NCBI RefSeq assembly: GCF_000244955.1
Contig: NZ_CM001439.1
Coordinates: forward strand, 2,694,628 to 2,758,627
DNA: 64,000 nucleotides
Direction of reading: 5' to 3'
Source: Saccharomonospora marina XMU15
Lineage (GTDB): Bacteria > Actinomycetota > Actinomycetes > Mycobacteriales > Pseudonocardiaceae
A program made the position numbers and the translations under genes. Under the pieces are notes generated by a model that worked only from the letters and a program-made list of their open reading frames with translations, ran no database searches and was not told the origin of the DNA. Shown piece after piece: positions 53,399-61,900 of this stretch (positions are counted from its first letter, which is position 1; every line of letters begins with the position of its first letter).

Positions 53399-53453
53399 CG
53401 CGGTGCTGCGCTGCTGGTGTACCTGCGGGTCGCCCAGCCGGCGACCCTGACCG

Positions 53454-53624
53454 TCAACGAGCGTCTCGGTCCGCTTCGTCGCCGGTGTCCGGCTCGGCGG
53501 ACTGATCGGGTTCCACGTTGGTGGGTCCGAATCCGGGCGCCGGTCGCGGCGCGCCGCGGCCAGGGTCGGCCGCGGCGATCTCCTCTTCCGGTTGCGGGTT
53601 CGGTTCGAACGGGGCAGTCGTCAT
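53454..53624 (-). CDS. Small acidic hypothetical protein, 56 aa
   Basis: MTTAPFEPNPQPEEEIAAAD...PGFGPTNVEPDQSAEPDTGDEADRDAR, rich in Pro, Glu and Asp, probably disordered. The SD is weak. Support comes from coding-like third-position GC and a clean start and stop. It lies between two repeat arrays of opposite orientation (D and E). Function unknown. Confidence 0.55.
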   Translation of the reverse strand: MTTAPFEPNPQPEEEIAAADPGRGAPRPAPGFGPTNVEPDQSAEPDTGDEADRDAR

Positions 53625-53670
53625 GTTCGACGGTTACCCGGTTGGCGTCCCGGCATACCTTCGAACCCCA

Positions 53671-53770
53671 ACGCAGGACCCGCGGGCGAGAGTGCAGGAC
53701 TCGCGGGCGAGAGTGCAGGACCCGCGGGCGAGAGTGCAGGACTCGCCGACGGGAACGGGGGACTCGCGCG
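53671..53770 (-). repeat. 21-bp 3'-end repeat array E (five units)
   Basis: Plus-strand unit GCAGGACTCGCGGGCGAGAGT, i.e. the complement orientation of array D. It follows the stop of the minus-strand FAD-oxidoreductase gene by about 10 bp. Confidence 0.85.
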
Positions 53771-53779
53771 CGGGGTGGG

Positions 53780-55069
53780 TCAGCTGTCGACGTTGTCGTG
53801 GAGGCGCTCGCGTAGCTTCGCGAGGTCGACCTCCCGCACGCTTGACTCGCCCGCCAGGTCCAGTGCGTGCGCGGCGCCGAAGCCCATCGCGGCGCACGGT
53901 CCCATCACCCGCACGCTGGAGAGCGCGGCGGCGTCCCCGTCCACGCACCGGCCCGCCGCCACCAGATTGTCCGCGCCGACGGGGGTCAGACTGCGCAGCG
54001 GAACGTAGTGCACGTGCTCGGGGTCGAAGGTCTCCCACACATACCCTTCGATCCGGTCGTGCAACTCGATGGGCCACGCGGTGCGCGCCACCGAGTCCTC
54101 GAAGCGCACCCCGGTGCGCACCTCGTCCACCGTGAGCTGATGCTCCGAGGCGATCCACCTGGTCTGCCTGCGGCCGGGCAGGCCGTACAGCCGCACCCTC
54201 GCGTCGGCGAAGGCCTCGGGAAACTCCGCGCGCAGGAACTCCACCACGCGGTCGGCCTGCGCGCGCCCCTCCAACTGCGCCCGCGCGGCGGGCACGGCCC
54301 GAAGTGGCGCCTCGACGTGCGTCATGTTCATCACCGCCGTGTCGCGGCCGGGGAAGAAGAACGCGAGACCGTCGCGGCGTACCAGGCCGTACTGCTCGGC
54401 CTTCTCCGCCACCCGGGCGGTGAGCTCGGCGTGGGTGGGTTTGTGTTCTTCCCGCAGGTTCTCCAGGCGGATCTGCTGTGAACCCCAGATGGTGCGCTCC
54501 GGGACGCGGCACGGCAGTCCCGCCTCCCACGTCAGTGCCGCGTCGCCGCTGGCGTCGACGAAGCCACTCGCCCGTACCCGAACCGTCCCGTGCCTGGTGG
54601 CGAAGGTGGCGTCGGTGAGTCTCCCGCCGTCCGTCCCGACCTGGAGCACCGAACCGCCGAGCACCACCTGGATGTCCAGTGACCGCACCAGGTTCTCGAT
54701 CCAGCGGCCCAGCACGACCTCGTCGTAGCTCACGGTCATCGTGTGGCCTCGATTGAAATGGATGTCACCGCTGCTACCGAGGTCTTCGAACATCGGGTCG
54801 AAGATGCCGTGGGTGAGCTGCCGATACCCGGGCCCGTTGCCGTACACGCCGCAGAACAGGCCGATGAGCGAGTTGACGCACTGCCCGCCGAGCACGGGCA
54901 GCGCGTCGACGAGTACGACGGAGCGGCCGAGGTTGCGCGACTCGACGGCTGCGGACAGCCCCGCGATACCGGCCCCGACGACGCAGACGTCGGCCGTGAG
55001 GTCCTCCGTGGACCCAACGGGTGGCTTGGTGACGGTGTTGACCCGCAGCTCGGTGAGCTCATGTGGCAT
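53780..55069 (-). CDS. FAD-dependent oxidoreductase
   Basis: 429 aa. N-terminal dinucleotide-binding motif ADVCVVGAGIAGLSAAVESRNLG (GxGxxG), followed by GGQCVNSLIGLFCGVYG, then ASGFVDASGDAALTWEAGLP and near the end LVAAGRCVDGDAAALSSVRVMGPCAAMGFGAAHAL, typical of the PF12831 group. Soluble, no signal peptide. Last of a run of minus-strand genes after an ABC importer (38-bp gap), so it probably oxidises the imported compound. Substrate unknown. Confidence 0.87.
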   Translation of the reverse strand: MPHELTELRVNTVTKPPVGSTEDLTADVCVVGAGIAGLSAAVESRNLGRSVVLVDALPVLGGQCVNSLIGLFCGVYGNGPGYRQLTHGIFDPMFEDLGSSGDIHFNRGHTMTVSYDEVVLGRWIENLVRSLDIQVVLGGSVLQVGTDGGRLTDATFATRHGTVRVRASGFVDASGDAALTWEAGLPCRVPERTIWGSQQIRLENLREEHKPTHAELTARVAEKAEQYGLVRRDGLAFFFPGRDTAVMNMTHVEAPLRAVPAARAQLEGRAQADRVVEFLRAEFPEAFADARVRLYGLPGRRQTRWIASEHQLTVDEVRTGVRFEDSVARTAWPIELHDRIEGYVWETFDPEHVHYVPLRSLTPVGADNLVAAGRCVDGDAAALSSVRVMGPCAAMGFGAAHALDLAGESSVREVDLAKLRERLHDNVDS

Positions 55070-55107
55070 ATTCGTGTCCCTTTTGGACGTCTGGTGTGTG
55101 TGGTTTC

Positions 55108-55902
55108 TCAGGCGTTGAGGTCGTGTTGGTAGACGGATTCGTGCCAGGGGATGAAGAAGCGTTTGAGGGTGTTGATGAGGAAGTAGAGGGTGAGGCCGAG
55201 TGTGGAGAGGAGGATGATGACGGCGAAGAGGGCGGGGGCGTTGAGTTCGTTGAGGGTGCGGACGATGAGGTAGCCGAGTCCTTCGTTGCCGCCGAGGTAT
55301 TCGCCGACGATGGTGCCGATGATGGCGAAGACGATGCCGACTTCCATGCCGGTGAAGACGTAGGGGAGGGTGCTTTTGAGTTCGAGGTGGGTGAAGGTTT
55401 GCCAGCGGTTGGCGTTGAGGGTTTTCATGACGTCGTGTTGGCCGGGTTGGACGGAGCGGACGCCGAGTTGGACGTTGAGCATGATGGGGAAGAAGGCGAG
55501 CATGGCGGCCATGATGATTTTGGAGGTCATGCCGAAGCCGAACCAGATGACGAACAGGGGGATGAGGGCGACTTTGGGGATGACTTGGGAGGCGACGATG
55601 ATGGGGCGGAGGCTGCGTTCCATCCAGGGGATTTTGCCGAGGATGGCGCCGGTGGTGATGCCGGTGGCGAGGGCGATGGTGAAGCCGGTGAGGGTTTCGG
55701 TGGCGGTGATTTGGGCGTGGTGCCAGGTTTGGGGGTCGGTGGCGAGGTCGGTGAGGGTGGCGAGGACGGTGAGGGGTCGGGGGAGGACGAGTTCGGAGAG
55801 GTTGTTGAGGCGGACGAAGAGGTCCCAGGTGGTGAAGAGGGTGAGGAGGAGCAGGGGGGTGGTGATCCAGGGGAGGAGTTTGGTCAGGCGTGGGTTGGTC
55901 AT
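55108..55902 (-). CDS. ABC transporter permease (NitT/TauT/SsuC type)
   Basis: 264 aa, six TM helices. The EAA loop is in LELKSTLPYVFTGMEVGIVFAIIGTIVGEYLGGNEGLGYLI. ATG 55902 overlaps the ATPase stop (ATGA). Codon use is very different from neighbours: Leu is nearly always CTC, Thr ACC, Pro CCC, Ala GCC, giving a strong C-skew of the coding strand. This suggests acquisition from another genome or strong local mutational bias. Confidence 0.9.
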   Translation of the reverse strand: MTNPRLTKLLPWITTPLLLLTLFTTWDLFVRLNNLSELVLPRPLTVLATLTDLATDPQTWHHAQITATETLTGFTIALATGITTGAILGKIPWMERSLRPIIVASQVIPKVALIPLFVIWFGFGMTSKIIMAAMLAFFPIMLNVQLGVRSVQPGQHDVMKTLNANRWQTFTHLELKSTLPYVFTGMEVGIVFAIIGTIVGEYLGGNEGLGYLIVRTLNELNAPALFAVIILLSTLGLTLYFLINTLKRFFIPWHESVYQHDLNA

Positions 55903-56744
55903 GGTTGGTCCTGGCCGTCGAGGGCGTGGCGGAGGTGGCGGGCGATGGCGCCGAAGGCGGGTTCGGTTTGGAGGTCGATGTGGCGGGGTCGGGGGAAGGG
56001 GATGGTTTGGGTGTCGGCGATGCGGCCGGGTCGGGGGGTGAGTTGGATGACGCGGTCGCCGAGGAAGACGGCTTCGGTGATGTCGTGGGTGATGAAGACG
56101 ACGGTGGCGTGGGCGGCTTGGGTGATGCGTTGGAGTTCGAGGTTCATGCGTTCGCGGGTGAGGGCGTCGAGGGCGCCGAAGGGTTCGTCCATGAGGAGGA
56201 GGGTGGGGTGGGTGGACAGGGCGCGGGCGATGGCGACGCGTTGGCGCATGCCGCCGGAGAGTTCGCGGGGGTAGGCTTTTTCGTATCCGGCGAGGCCGAC
56301 GAGTTCGGCGAGTTCGTGGGCGCGGTGGTGTCGGGTGGTTTTGGGGTCGCCGCGGAGTTTGAGGGGGAGGGCGATGTTGTCGGCGACGGAGTACCAGGGG
56401 AAGAGGTTGGCTTCTTGGAACACGACGCCGAGTTGGGAGACCACGGAGGTGTCCACGCGGGTGCCGTTCCACAGGGAGCGGCCCTCGATGAGGATCTGTC
56501 CGGTGGTCGGGGCCAGCAGCCCGGCCAGCATCCGCAGCAGGGTGGTCTTGCCGCAGCCTGAGCGGCCGATCACCGACACGAACTCGCCATCGGAAATGGA
56601 CAGGTTGATATCCGCCAACGCATGCGTATACGCACGCCGTGTCCGAAACTCCTTGTCAACACCCACCAACTCCAACTTCGGCGGAACGTGACCGTCGCTC
56701 GTCGCGGGTACCGCTCGTGTCGTCTCGGTGTCCGGTGTGGACAT
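55899..56744 (-). CDS. ABC transporter ATPase (NitT/TauT/SsuB type)
   Basis: 281 aa. Walker A GRSGCGKT, Q-loop VFQEANLFPWYSV, signature LSGGMRQR, Walker B LLLMDEPFGALD, H-loop FITHDITEA. Start ATG 56744. Codon use changes along the gene: the N-terminal 50 codons favour TTG, GTG, GCG and GTT; the middle stretch (about 56470-56590) is like the host; the rest is C-ending as in the permease. A mosaic origin is likely. Confidence 0.92.
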   Translation of the reverse strand: MSTPDTETTRAVPATSDGHVPPKLELVGVDKEFRTRRAYTHALADINLSISDGEFVSVIGRSGCGKTTLLRMLAGLLAPTTGQILIEGRSLWNGTRVDTSVVSQLGVVFQEANLFPWYSVADNIALPLKLRGDPKTTRHHRAHELAELVGLAGYEKAYPRELSGGMRQRVAIARALSTHPTLLLMDEPFGALDALTRERMNLELQRITQAAHATVVFITHDITEAVFLGDRVIQLTPRPGRIADTQTIPFPRPRHIDLQTEPAFGAIARHLRHALDGQDQP

Positions 56745-56758
56745 CAGACTCACCTTTC

Positions 56759-57847
56759 TCACGATTTGGTTTGGGGCAGCAGGCTGTTGTCGAACCAGGA
56801 GGCGGCGTCCTTGCCCGGCTTGGCGATGCCCGCCGCGGTGAGCTCCTCGTATCCGGCGACCCAGGCGTTCTCGTCGGTGACGAGCAACGGCTTCGAGGGA
56901 TCGCCGCCGGTCCACAGGTCCCGCATCACGGTCAGGCTCTGTTTCGCGATCTTGTTGTCGTCGAGGGTGGCGAACGAGTAGTGCTCCCGCAGCTTCGCGA
57001 TCGTCTCGTCCAGCGTGGTGTCGGCGACCACCGCGGCGAGTGCGTCGTGGATGCCCGCCAGGAACGCCTTCAACATGTCCGGATCGGACTGGATCACGTC
57101 CTTGGTGGCGACGTAGACCTGCGAGTCGGACTTGACGACGGTTCCCGGGTCGAACACTCCGGCGTCGTCGTGCTGCGACAGCACGATGTTGGAGGTGTCG
57201 ATGCTGACGACGTAGCCGGCGATGCGGCCCTGCTGCACCAGGTTGAACGTGCCCGGCGTCAGGCCGGTGACCTGCTTGCGAACCCGACCGGGGTCGATGC
57301 CCGCGTTCGCCAGCACCAGCGAGACCACTTTGGAACTGGTGCCGCCCTCCGAGGGCACCCCCATGGTTTTGCCGACGAAGTCCTCCGGCTTGGTCAGCGG
57401 ATCACTCTTGCTGTACATGAACCGCAGTGACGAGCCGCGGGTGAGCGTGCCGATGTTGACCAGTGGCTGCCCGCTCTCGGCCACCGCCGTCATCACGTCG
57501 ATCTGCCCGAGCCTGGTGACCGGGCCGGTGCCGGCCAGCAGGGTCTGCATCGCCTGCGGGGAGCCCTTGACCGGCTGCAACTGCACGTCCAGCCCGTGCT
57601 TGGCGAAATGACCGCCCGCGACCGCGAGCAGTTCGGGCGCCATCGACAGCGTTTCCAACGGCAGGTAGCTGAGGAACGTGATCGCTTCGCCCTCACCGCC
57701 TGCACCCGCGGGCTCCGAGCCGCACGCGGTGAGCAGGGTGGGACCGGCGGCCACGGCGGCCGTGGCGAGTGCGGAGCGTTTGAGGAATGACCTGCGCGAC
57801 AACGCGGAAAGGGGCAGTGCCGAAAGGGACCGGGGGTAGCTGGGCAC
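56759..57847 (-). CDS. ABC transporter substrate-binding lipoprotein
   Basis: 362 aa from GTG 57847 (AGGAG upstream). The twin-arginine segment RRSFLKRSALATAAV is followed by the lipobox LLTACGS, so it is exported by Tat and lipidated. The mature protein has the NMT1/SsuA-like fold (FLSYLPLETLSMAPELLAVAGGHFAKHGLDVQLQPVKG). 14 bp before the ATPase gene. Ligand not predictable; aromatic, sulfonate or pyrimidine-type ligands are usual. Confidence 0.9.
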   Translation of the reverse strand: MPSYPRSLSALPLSALSRRSFLKRSALATAAVAAGPTLLTACGSEPAGAGGEGEAITFLSYLPLETLSMAPELLAVAGGHFAKHGLDVQLQPVKGSPQAMQTLLAGTGPVTRLGQIDVMTAVAESGQPLVNIGTLTRGSSLRFMYSKSDPLTKPEDFVGKTMGVPSEGGTSSKVVSLVLANAGIDPGRVRKQVTGLTPGTFNLVQQGRIAGYVVSIDTSNIVLSQHDDAGVFDPGTVVKSDSQVYVATKDVIQSDPDMLKAFLAGIHDALAAVVADTTLDETIAKLREHYSFATLDDNKIAKQSLTVMRDLWTGGDPSKPLLVTDENAWVAGYEELTAAGIAKPGKDAASWFDNSLLPQTKS

Positions 57848-57862
57848 GATGTTGTCTCCTGT

Positions 57863-57904
57863 CTCTGCCGTGCCGATCACCACTCTGTGACCGGCACGGC
57901 AGAG
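57863..57904. promoter_or_regulatory. Long inverted repeat between IclR gene and ABC operon
   Basis: CTCTGCCGTGCCG and its exact complement, 13-bp arms, 16-nt centre, 16 bp upstream of the binding-protein start. It may terminate the IclR transcript, attenuate the ABC operon, or bind the regulator. Confidence 0.6.
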
Positions 57905-57929
57905 GTTCGCCCCCACGGGTTGGGTGCTG

Positions 57930-58721
57930 CTACCCACCTTTCCGGATATCGGAAGACGGGTGCGGCAGCGGCGGTCTCGTCGCCCCGAGCGCCCGGGAGA
58001 TGCCTCGAGCGGTGGCTTGCACCAGGTGTCCGAGGCCGGGCCCGTGCGACTCGGTGTGCGGCACGATCAGCGACAGCGCGGCGACCACCGTGTCGTCGCG
58101 GCCGTAGATGGGGGCGGCGACGGACACGTACTCCGGGTCGATCTGCCGGTCGCTGACCGCGTAGCCGTTGCGCCGCACGTCGGCCAGCACCTCACGAAGC
58201 TCCCGCTCGCTGGAGTAGGTGTGTGGCGTGTAGGGCTCCAGCGGCCTGCTCAGTACCTCCTGCTGCACCTCGACGGGGGCGTGGGCGAGCAAAACCAGGC
58301 CCACCGCGGTGGCGTGCAGCGCGTAGCGGCCACCGACACGCGGGCGCGCGCTCGCCCGCTCCGGACTGACGAACCGCTCGACGAACACCACCTCGTCGTC
58401 GGTGCGCACCGCCAGATGCACACCACGGTGCGTGGTCTCGTAGAGATCCTGCATGAACGGCAGTGCGATGCGCTGCAACCCCACCGAGCGCGGGGCCAGC
58501 GCGGCGATCTCCCACAGCCGCAGCCCGACGCGGTAGTTGCCGTTGTCGTCTCGTTCCAGCGCGCCCCACTCGTACAGTTCGCCCACGATGCGGTGGGTGG
58601 TGGTCAGCGGTACGCCCGCGCGGCGGCTGAGCTCGGACAGGCTCAGCCCGTCGGCGGCATCGGAGAAGGTGTCGAGGATGCGCAGGGCCCGCCGCAGCAC
58701 GGAGCGGCGCTGGGTTGACAT
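57930..58721 (-). CDS. IclR-family transcriptional regulator
   Basis: 263 aa. Winged helix at about 8-65 (ALRILDTFSDAADGLSLSELSRRAGVPLTTTHRIVGELYEWGAL), effector domain after 80 (GRYALHATAVGLVLLAHAP ... GYAVSDRQIDPEYVSVAAPIYGRDDTVVAALSL). ATG 58721. Upstream of and codirectional with the ABC/FAD locus; probably controls it. Confidence 0.92.
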   Translation of the reverse strand: MSTQRRSVLRRALRILDTFSDAADGLSLSELSRRAGVPLTTTHRIVGELYEWGALERDDNGNYRVGLRLWEIAALAPRSVGLQRIALPFMQDLYETTHRGVHLAVRTDDEVVFVERFVSPERASARPRVGGRYALHATAVGLVLLAHAPVEVQQEVLSRPLEPYTPHTYSSERELREVLADVRRNGYAVSDRQIDPEYVSVAAPIYGRDDTVVAALSLIVPHTESHGPGLGHLVQATARGISRALGATRPPLPHPSSDIRKGG

Positions 58722-58958
58722 GCCGGTGAGTCTCGATGAGCACCCGAATCCGGCGCAACCGCCGATGACCTGCGGCTGCGCCCGCGTTTGGTGACTTCCT
58801 ACAAAGCTTGCTCCCGCGACGTGGTGAGTGGCGATCATTTCGGGACCGGCCGGTAACCGACACAGTGGGGTGGGTCGAGGCGGCGGCCTGCCCATGGCTT
58901 GGCCTCGCTTTCGCATGTCTGTTTTCGGATGTCGTCGTGGGAGCTGGTGAGGTCTTCG

Positions 58959-61900
58959 GTGTTCAGTCGTGTCGCCATCGTGAACCGGGGAGAGGCCGCG
59001 ATGCGGCTGATCCATGCCGTGCGGGAGCTCGGCGCCGAGGGCGGGGCGCGGCCGGAGACCGTCGCGCTCTACACCGAGGCCGACAGCTCGGCCACGTTCG
59101 TGCGGGAGGCCGACCACGCCTACTGTCTCGGCCCCGCCTCGGCCCGCCCGTACCTCGACCTGGCCGTACTGGAGCGCGCGCTGCGTGAGACCGAGGCCGA
59201 CGCCGCCTGGGTCGGGTGGGGCTTCGTCGCCGAGGACCCCGCGTTCGCGCAGCTGTGCGAGCGGATCGGTGTGACGTTCGTCGGGCCGAGTCCGGAGGCG
59301 ATGCGCAAGCTGGGCGACAAGATCGGCGCGAAGCTGCTGGCCGAGGAGGTCGGCGTGCCGGTCGCCCCGTGGAGCAGGGGCGCGGTCGCCGACCAGCAGG
59401 CCGCGCTCTCGGCGGCGCGCGAGATCGGCTACCCGCTCATGCTCAAGGCCACCGCTGGCGGCGGCGGCCGCGGCATCCGGGTGGTGACCGGCGAGGAGGA
59501 GCTGGTCGATGCCTTCGAACGCACCAGCCAGGAGGCGCAACGCGCCTTCGGCAGCGGCGTGGTGTTCCTCGAACGGCTGGTCACCGGAGCAAGGCACGTC
59601 GAGGTGCAGGTCATCGCCGACGGGCAGGGCACGGCGTGGGCGCTGGGGGTACGCGACTGCTCGGTGCAGCGCCGCAACCAGAAGATCATCGAGGAGTCCG
59701 CCTCGCCGCTGCTGAGCCCCGAGCAGACGCGGGAGCTGAAGGACTCCGCCGAGCGGCTCGCGCTGGCCGTCGGCTACCGCGGTGCCGCGACCGTGGAGTT
59801 CCTGTACCACCCCGGCGAGCGATTGTTCGCGTTCCTGGAAGTCAACACCAGGCTGCAGGTCGAGCACCCGATCACCGAGGCCACCACCGGGATGGACCTG
59901 GTCAAGGCCCAGTTGCACGTCGCGGCGGGCGGCAAGCTGGAGGGCGAGCCACCGGCCGAGGCAGGCCACGCGGTGGAGGCCAGGCTCAACGCCGAGGACC
60001 CCGACCGCGACTTCGCTCCCGCGCCCGGCCGGATCAGTCTGCTGAAGCTGCCCGCGGGGCCCGGCATCCGGGTCGACACCGGCGTCGGCGAGGGCGACAC
60101 GATCCCCGCCGACTTCGACTCGATGATCGCCAAGATCATCGCCTACGGCCGCAGCCGCGACGAGGCGCTGGCAAGGCTGCGGCGCGCCGTCACCGAGACC
60201 ACGGTGCTCATCGAGGGCGGCGCGACGAACAAGAGCTTCCTGCTCGACCTGCTCAACGCCGACGAGGTCGTGCAAGCCGAGGCGGACACCGGCTGGATCG
60301 ACCGGGTACGCGGGCAGGGGCGGCTGAGCTCCACCCGGCACTGCGGGGTGGCGCTCGCGGCGGCCGCGATCGAGGCCTACGAGGAGGGCGAGCTCGTCGA
60401 ACGGCAGCACCTGCTGTCCACCGCCCACGGCGGCCGCCCGCAGGTGCGGCACTCCGGCAGTGCCGCCATCGACCTGAAGCTGCGTGGGGTCGCGTACCGC
60501 GTCACGGTGGCGCGCACCGGTCCCCGCCGGTTCCGGGTCGGGATCGTCGACGGCGGCGAGGTCCGGCCCGTCGACGTCGAGCTGGAACGCTTCGACGAGC
60601 ACCGCGCCCAACTGTTCGTGCACGGCAGGCGGTTCAGCCTGGTCACCGGCACTCACGGGCCCAGCCACGTGGTCGAGGTGGACGGCGTCACCCACCGCGT
60701 CAGCCGTGACGAGGGCGGGGTGGTGCGCTCACCCGCGCCCGCGCTGGTGGTGGCCACCCCGGTGGAGGTCGGCACCGAGGTCGAATCCGGGGCGCCGGTA
60801 CTGGTGCTGGAGAGCATGAAGATGGAGACGGTGCTGCGGGCACCGTTTCGGGCGGTGCTGCGGGAGCGGCCGGTGTCGGTCGGCAGCCAGGTCGAGACCG
60901 GCGCGCCGCTGCTGCGGCTGGAACCGCTGGAAACGGACGGCGCCGAGCAGGCGGCCGCAGCCGGGCAACGGATCGATCTGCAGCTGCCACCCGAACCCGA
61001 AGCTGGCATGCCGCACGAGCGCGCACGCCGCGCGCTGACCGAGTTGCGCAGCAGGCTGCTCGGCTTCGACGTCGACCCGCACGACGAGGGCAGGGCGCTG
61101 TCGGACTACCTCGCCGCACGGGCGGAGCCGGGCGCCGACCGCGAACGGTTGATCGGCGACGAGGTCGCGTTGCTGCACGTGTTCGCGGACCTGTCCGAAC
61201 TCAGCCGCAACCGGCCCGCGGGGGAGGAGACCACGGCCGACACCCGGGTGCACAGCCCGCGTGAGTACTTCCACACCTACCTGCAAAGCCTCGACGTGGA
61301 GCGCGCCGGGTTGTCGGAGACGTTCCAGCAGCGGCTGGCCAGGGCGCTGGGCCACTACGGTGTCGACGACCTGCAACGCTGCGCGGAGCTGGAGGAAGCG
61401 GTGTTCCGCATCTTCCTCGCGCAGCAGCGCGCTGGTTCCGACGTCGCGGTGATCACCACCCTGCTGCGGCAGTGGCTCACCGAGCCGCCGCCGGGAAACG
61501 GCTGGCGAGAGACCGTCGGGCGCGCGCTGGAACACCTGATCACGGCCACCCAGCTGCGCTTCCCCTCGGTCGGCGACCTCGCCCGCAGCCTGGTGTTTCG
61601 CTGGTTCGCCCAGCCCATGCTGCGCCGCAACCGCGCGGAGATCTACGCCAGGGTGCGCCAGCACCTGCGCTACCTGGACGAGCACCCGGACGCCGCCGAC
61701 CGCGACGAGCGCGTCGCCGAGATGGTCGCCAGCCCGGAACCGCTGGTACGGGTACTCGGGCAGCGCATCGGCAGGCCCGGGGCCGACCTCGCCCCGCTGC
61801 TGGAGGTGATGAGCAGGCGGTACTACCGCGAACGCACGCTGGAGAACATGCGCACCGCCACCCATGACGGGTGCGCGTGCGTGACGGCAGAGTACGACCT

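Noticed and set aside
58722-60695. Upstream extension of the IclR gene to 60695
   Set aside because: The extension runs antisense to the biotin carboxylase domain and lacks any family match; IclR homology begins at 58721.
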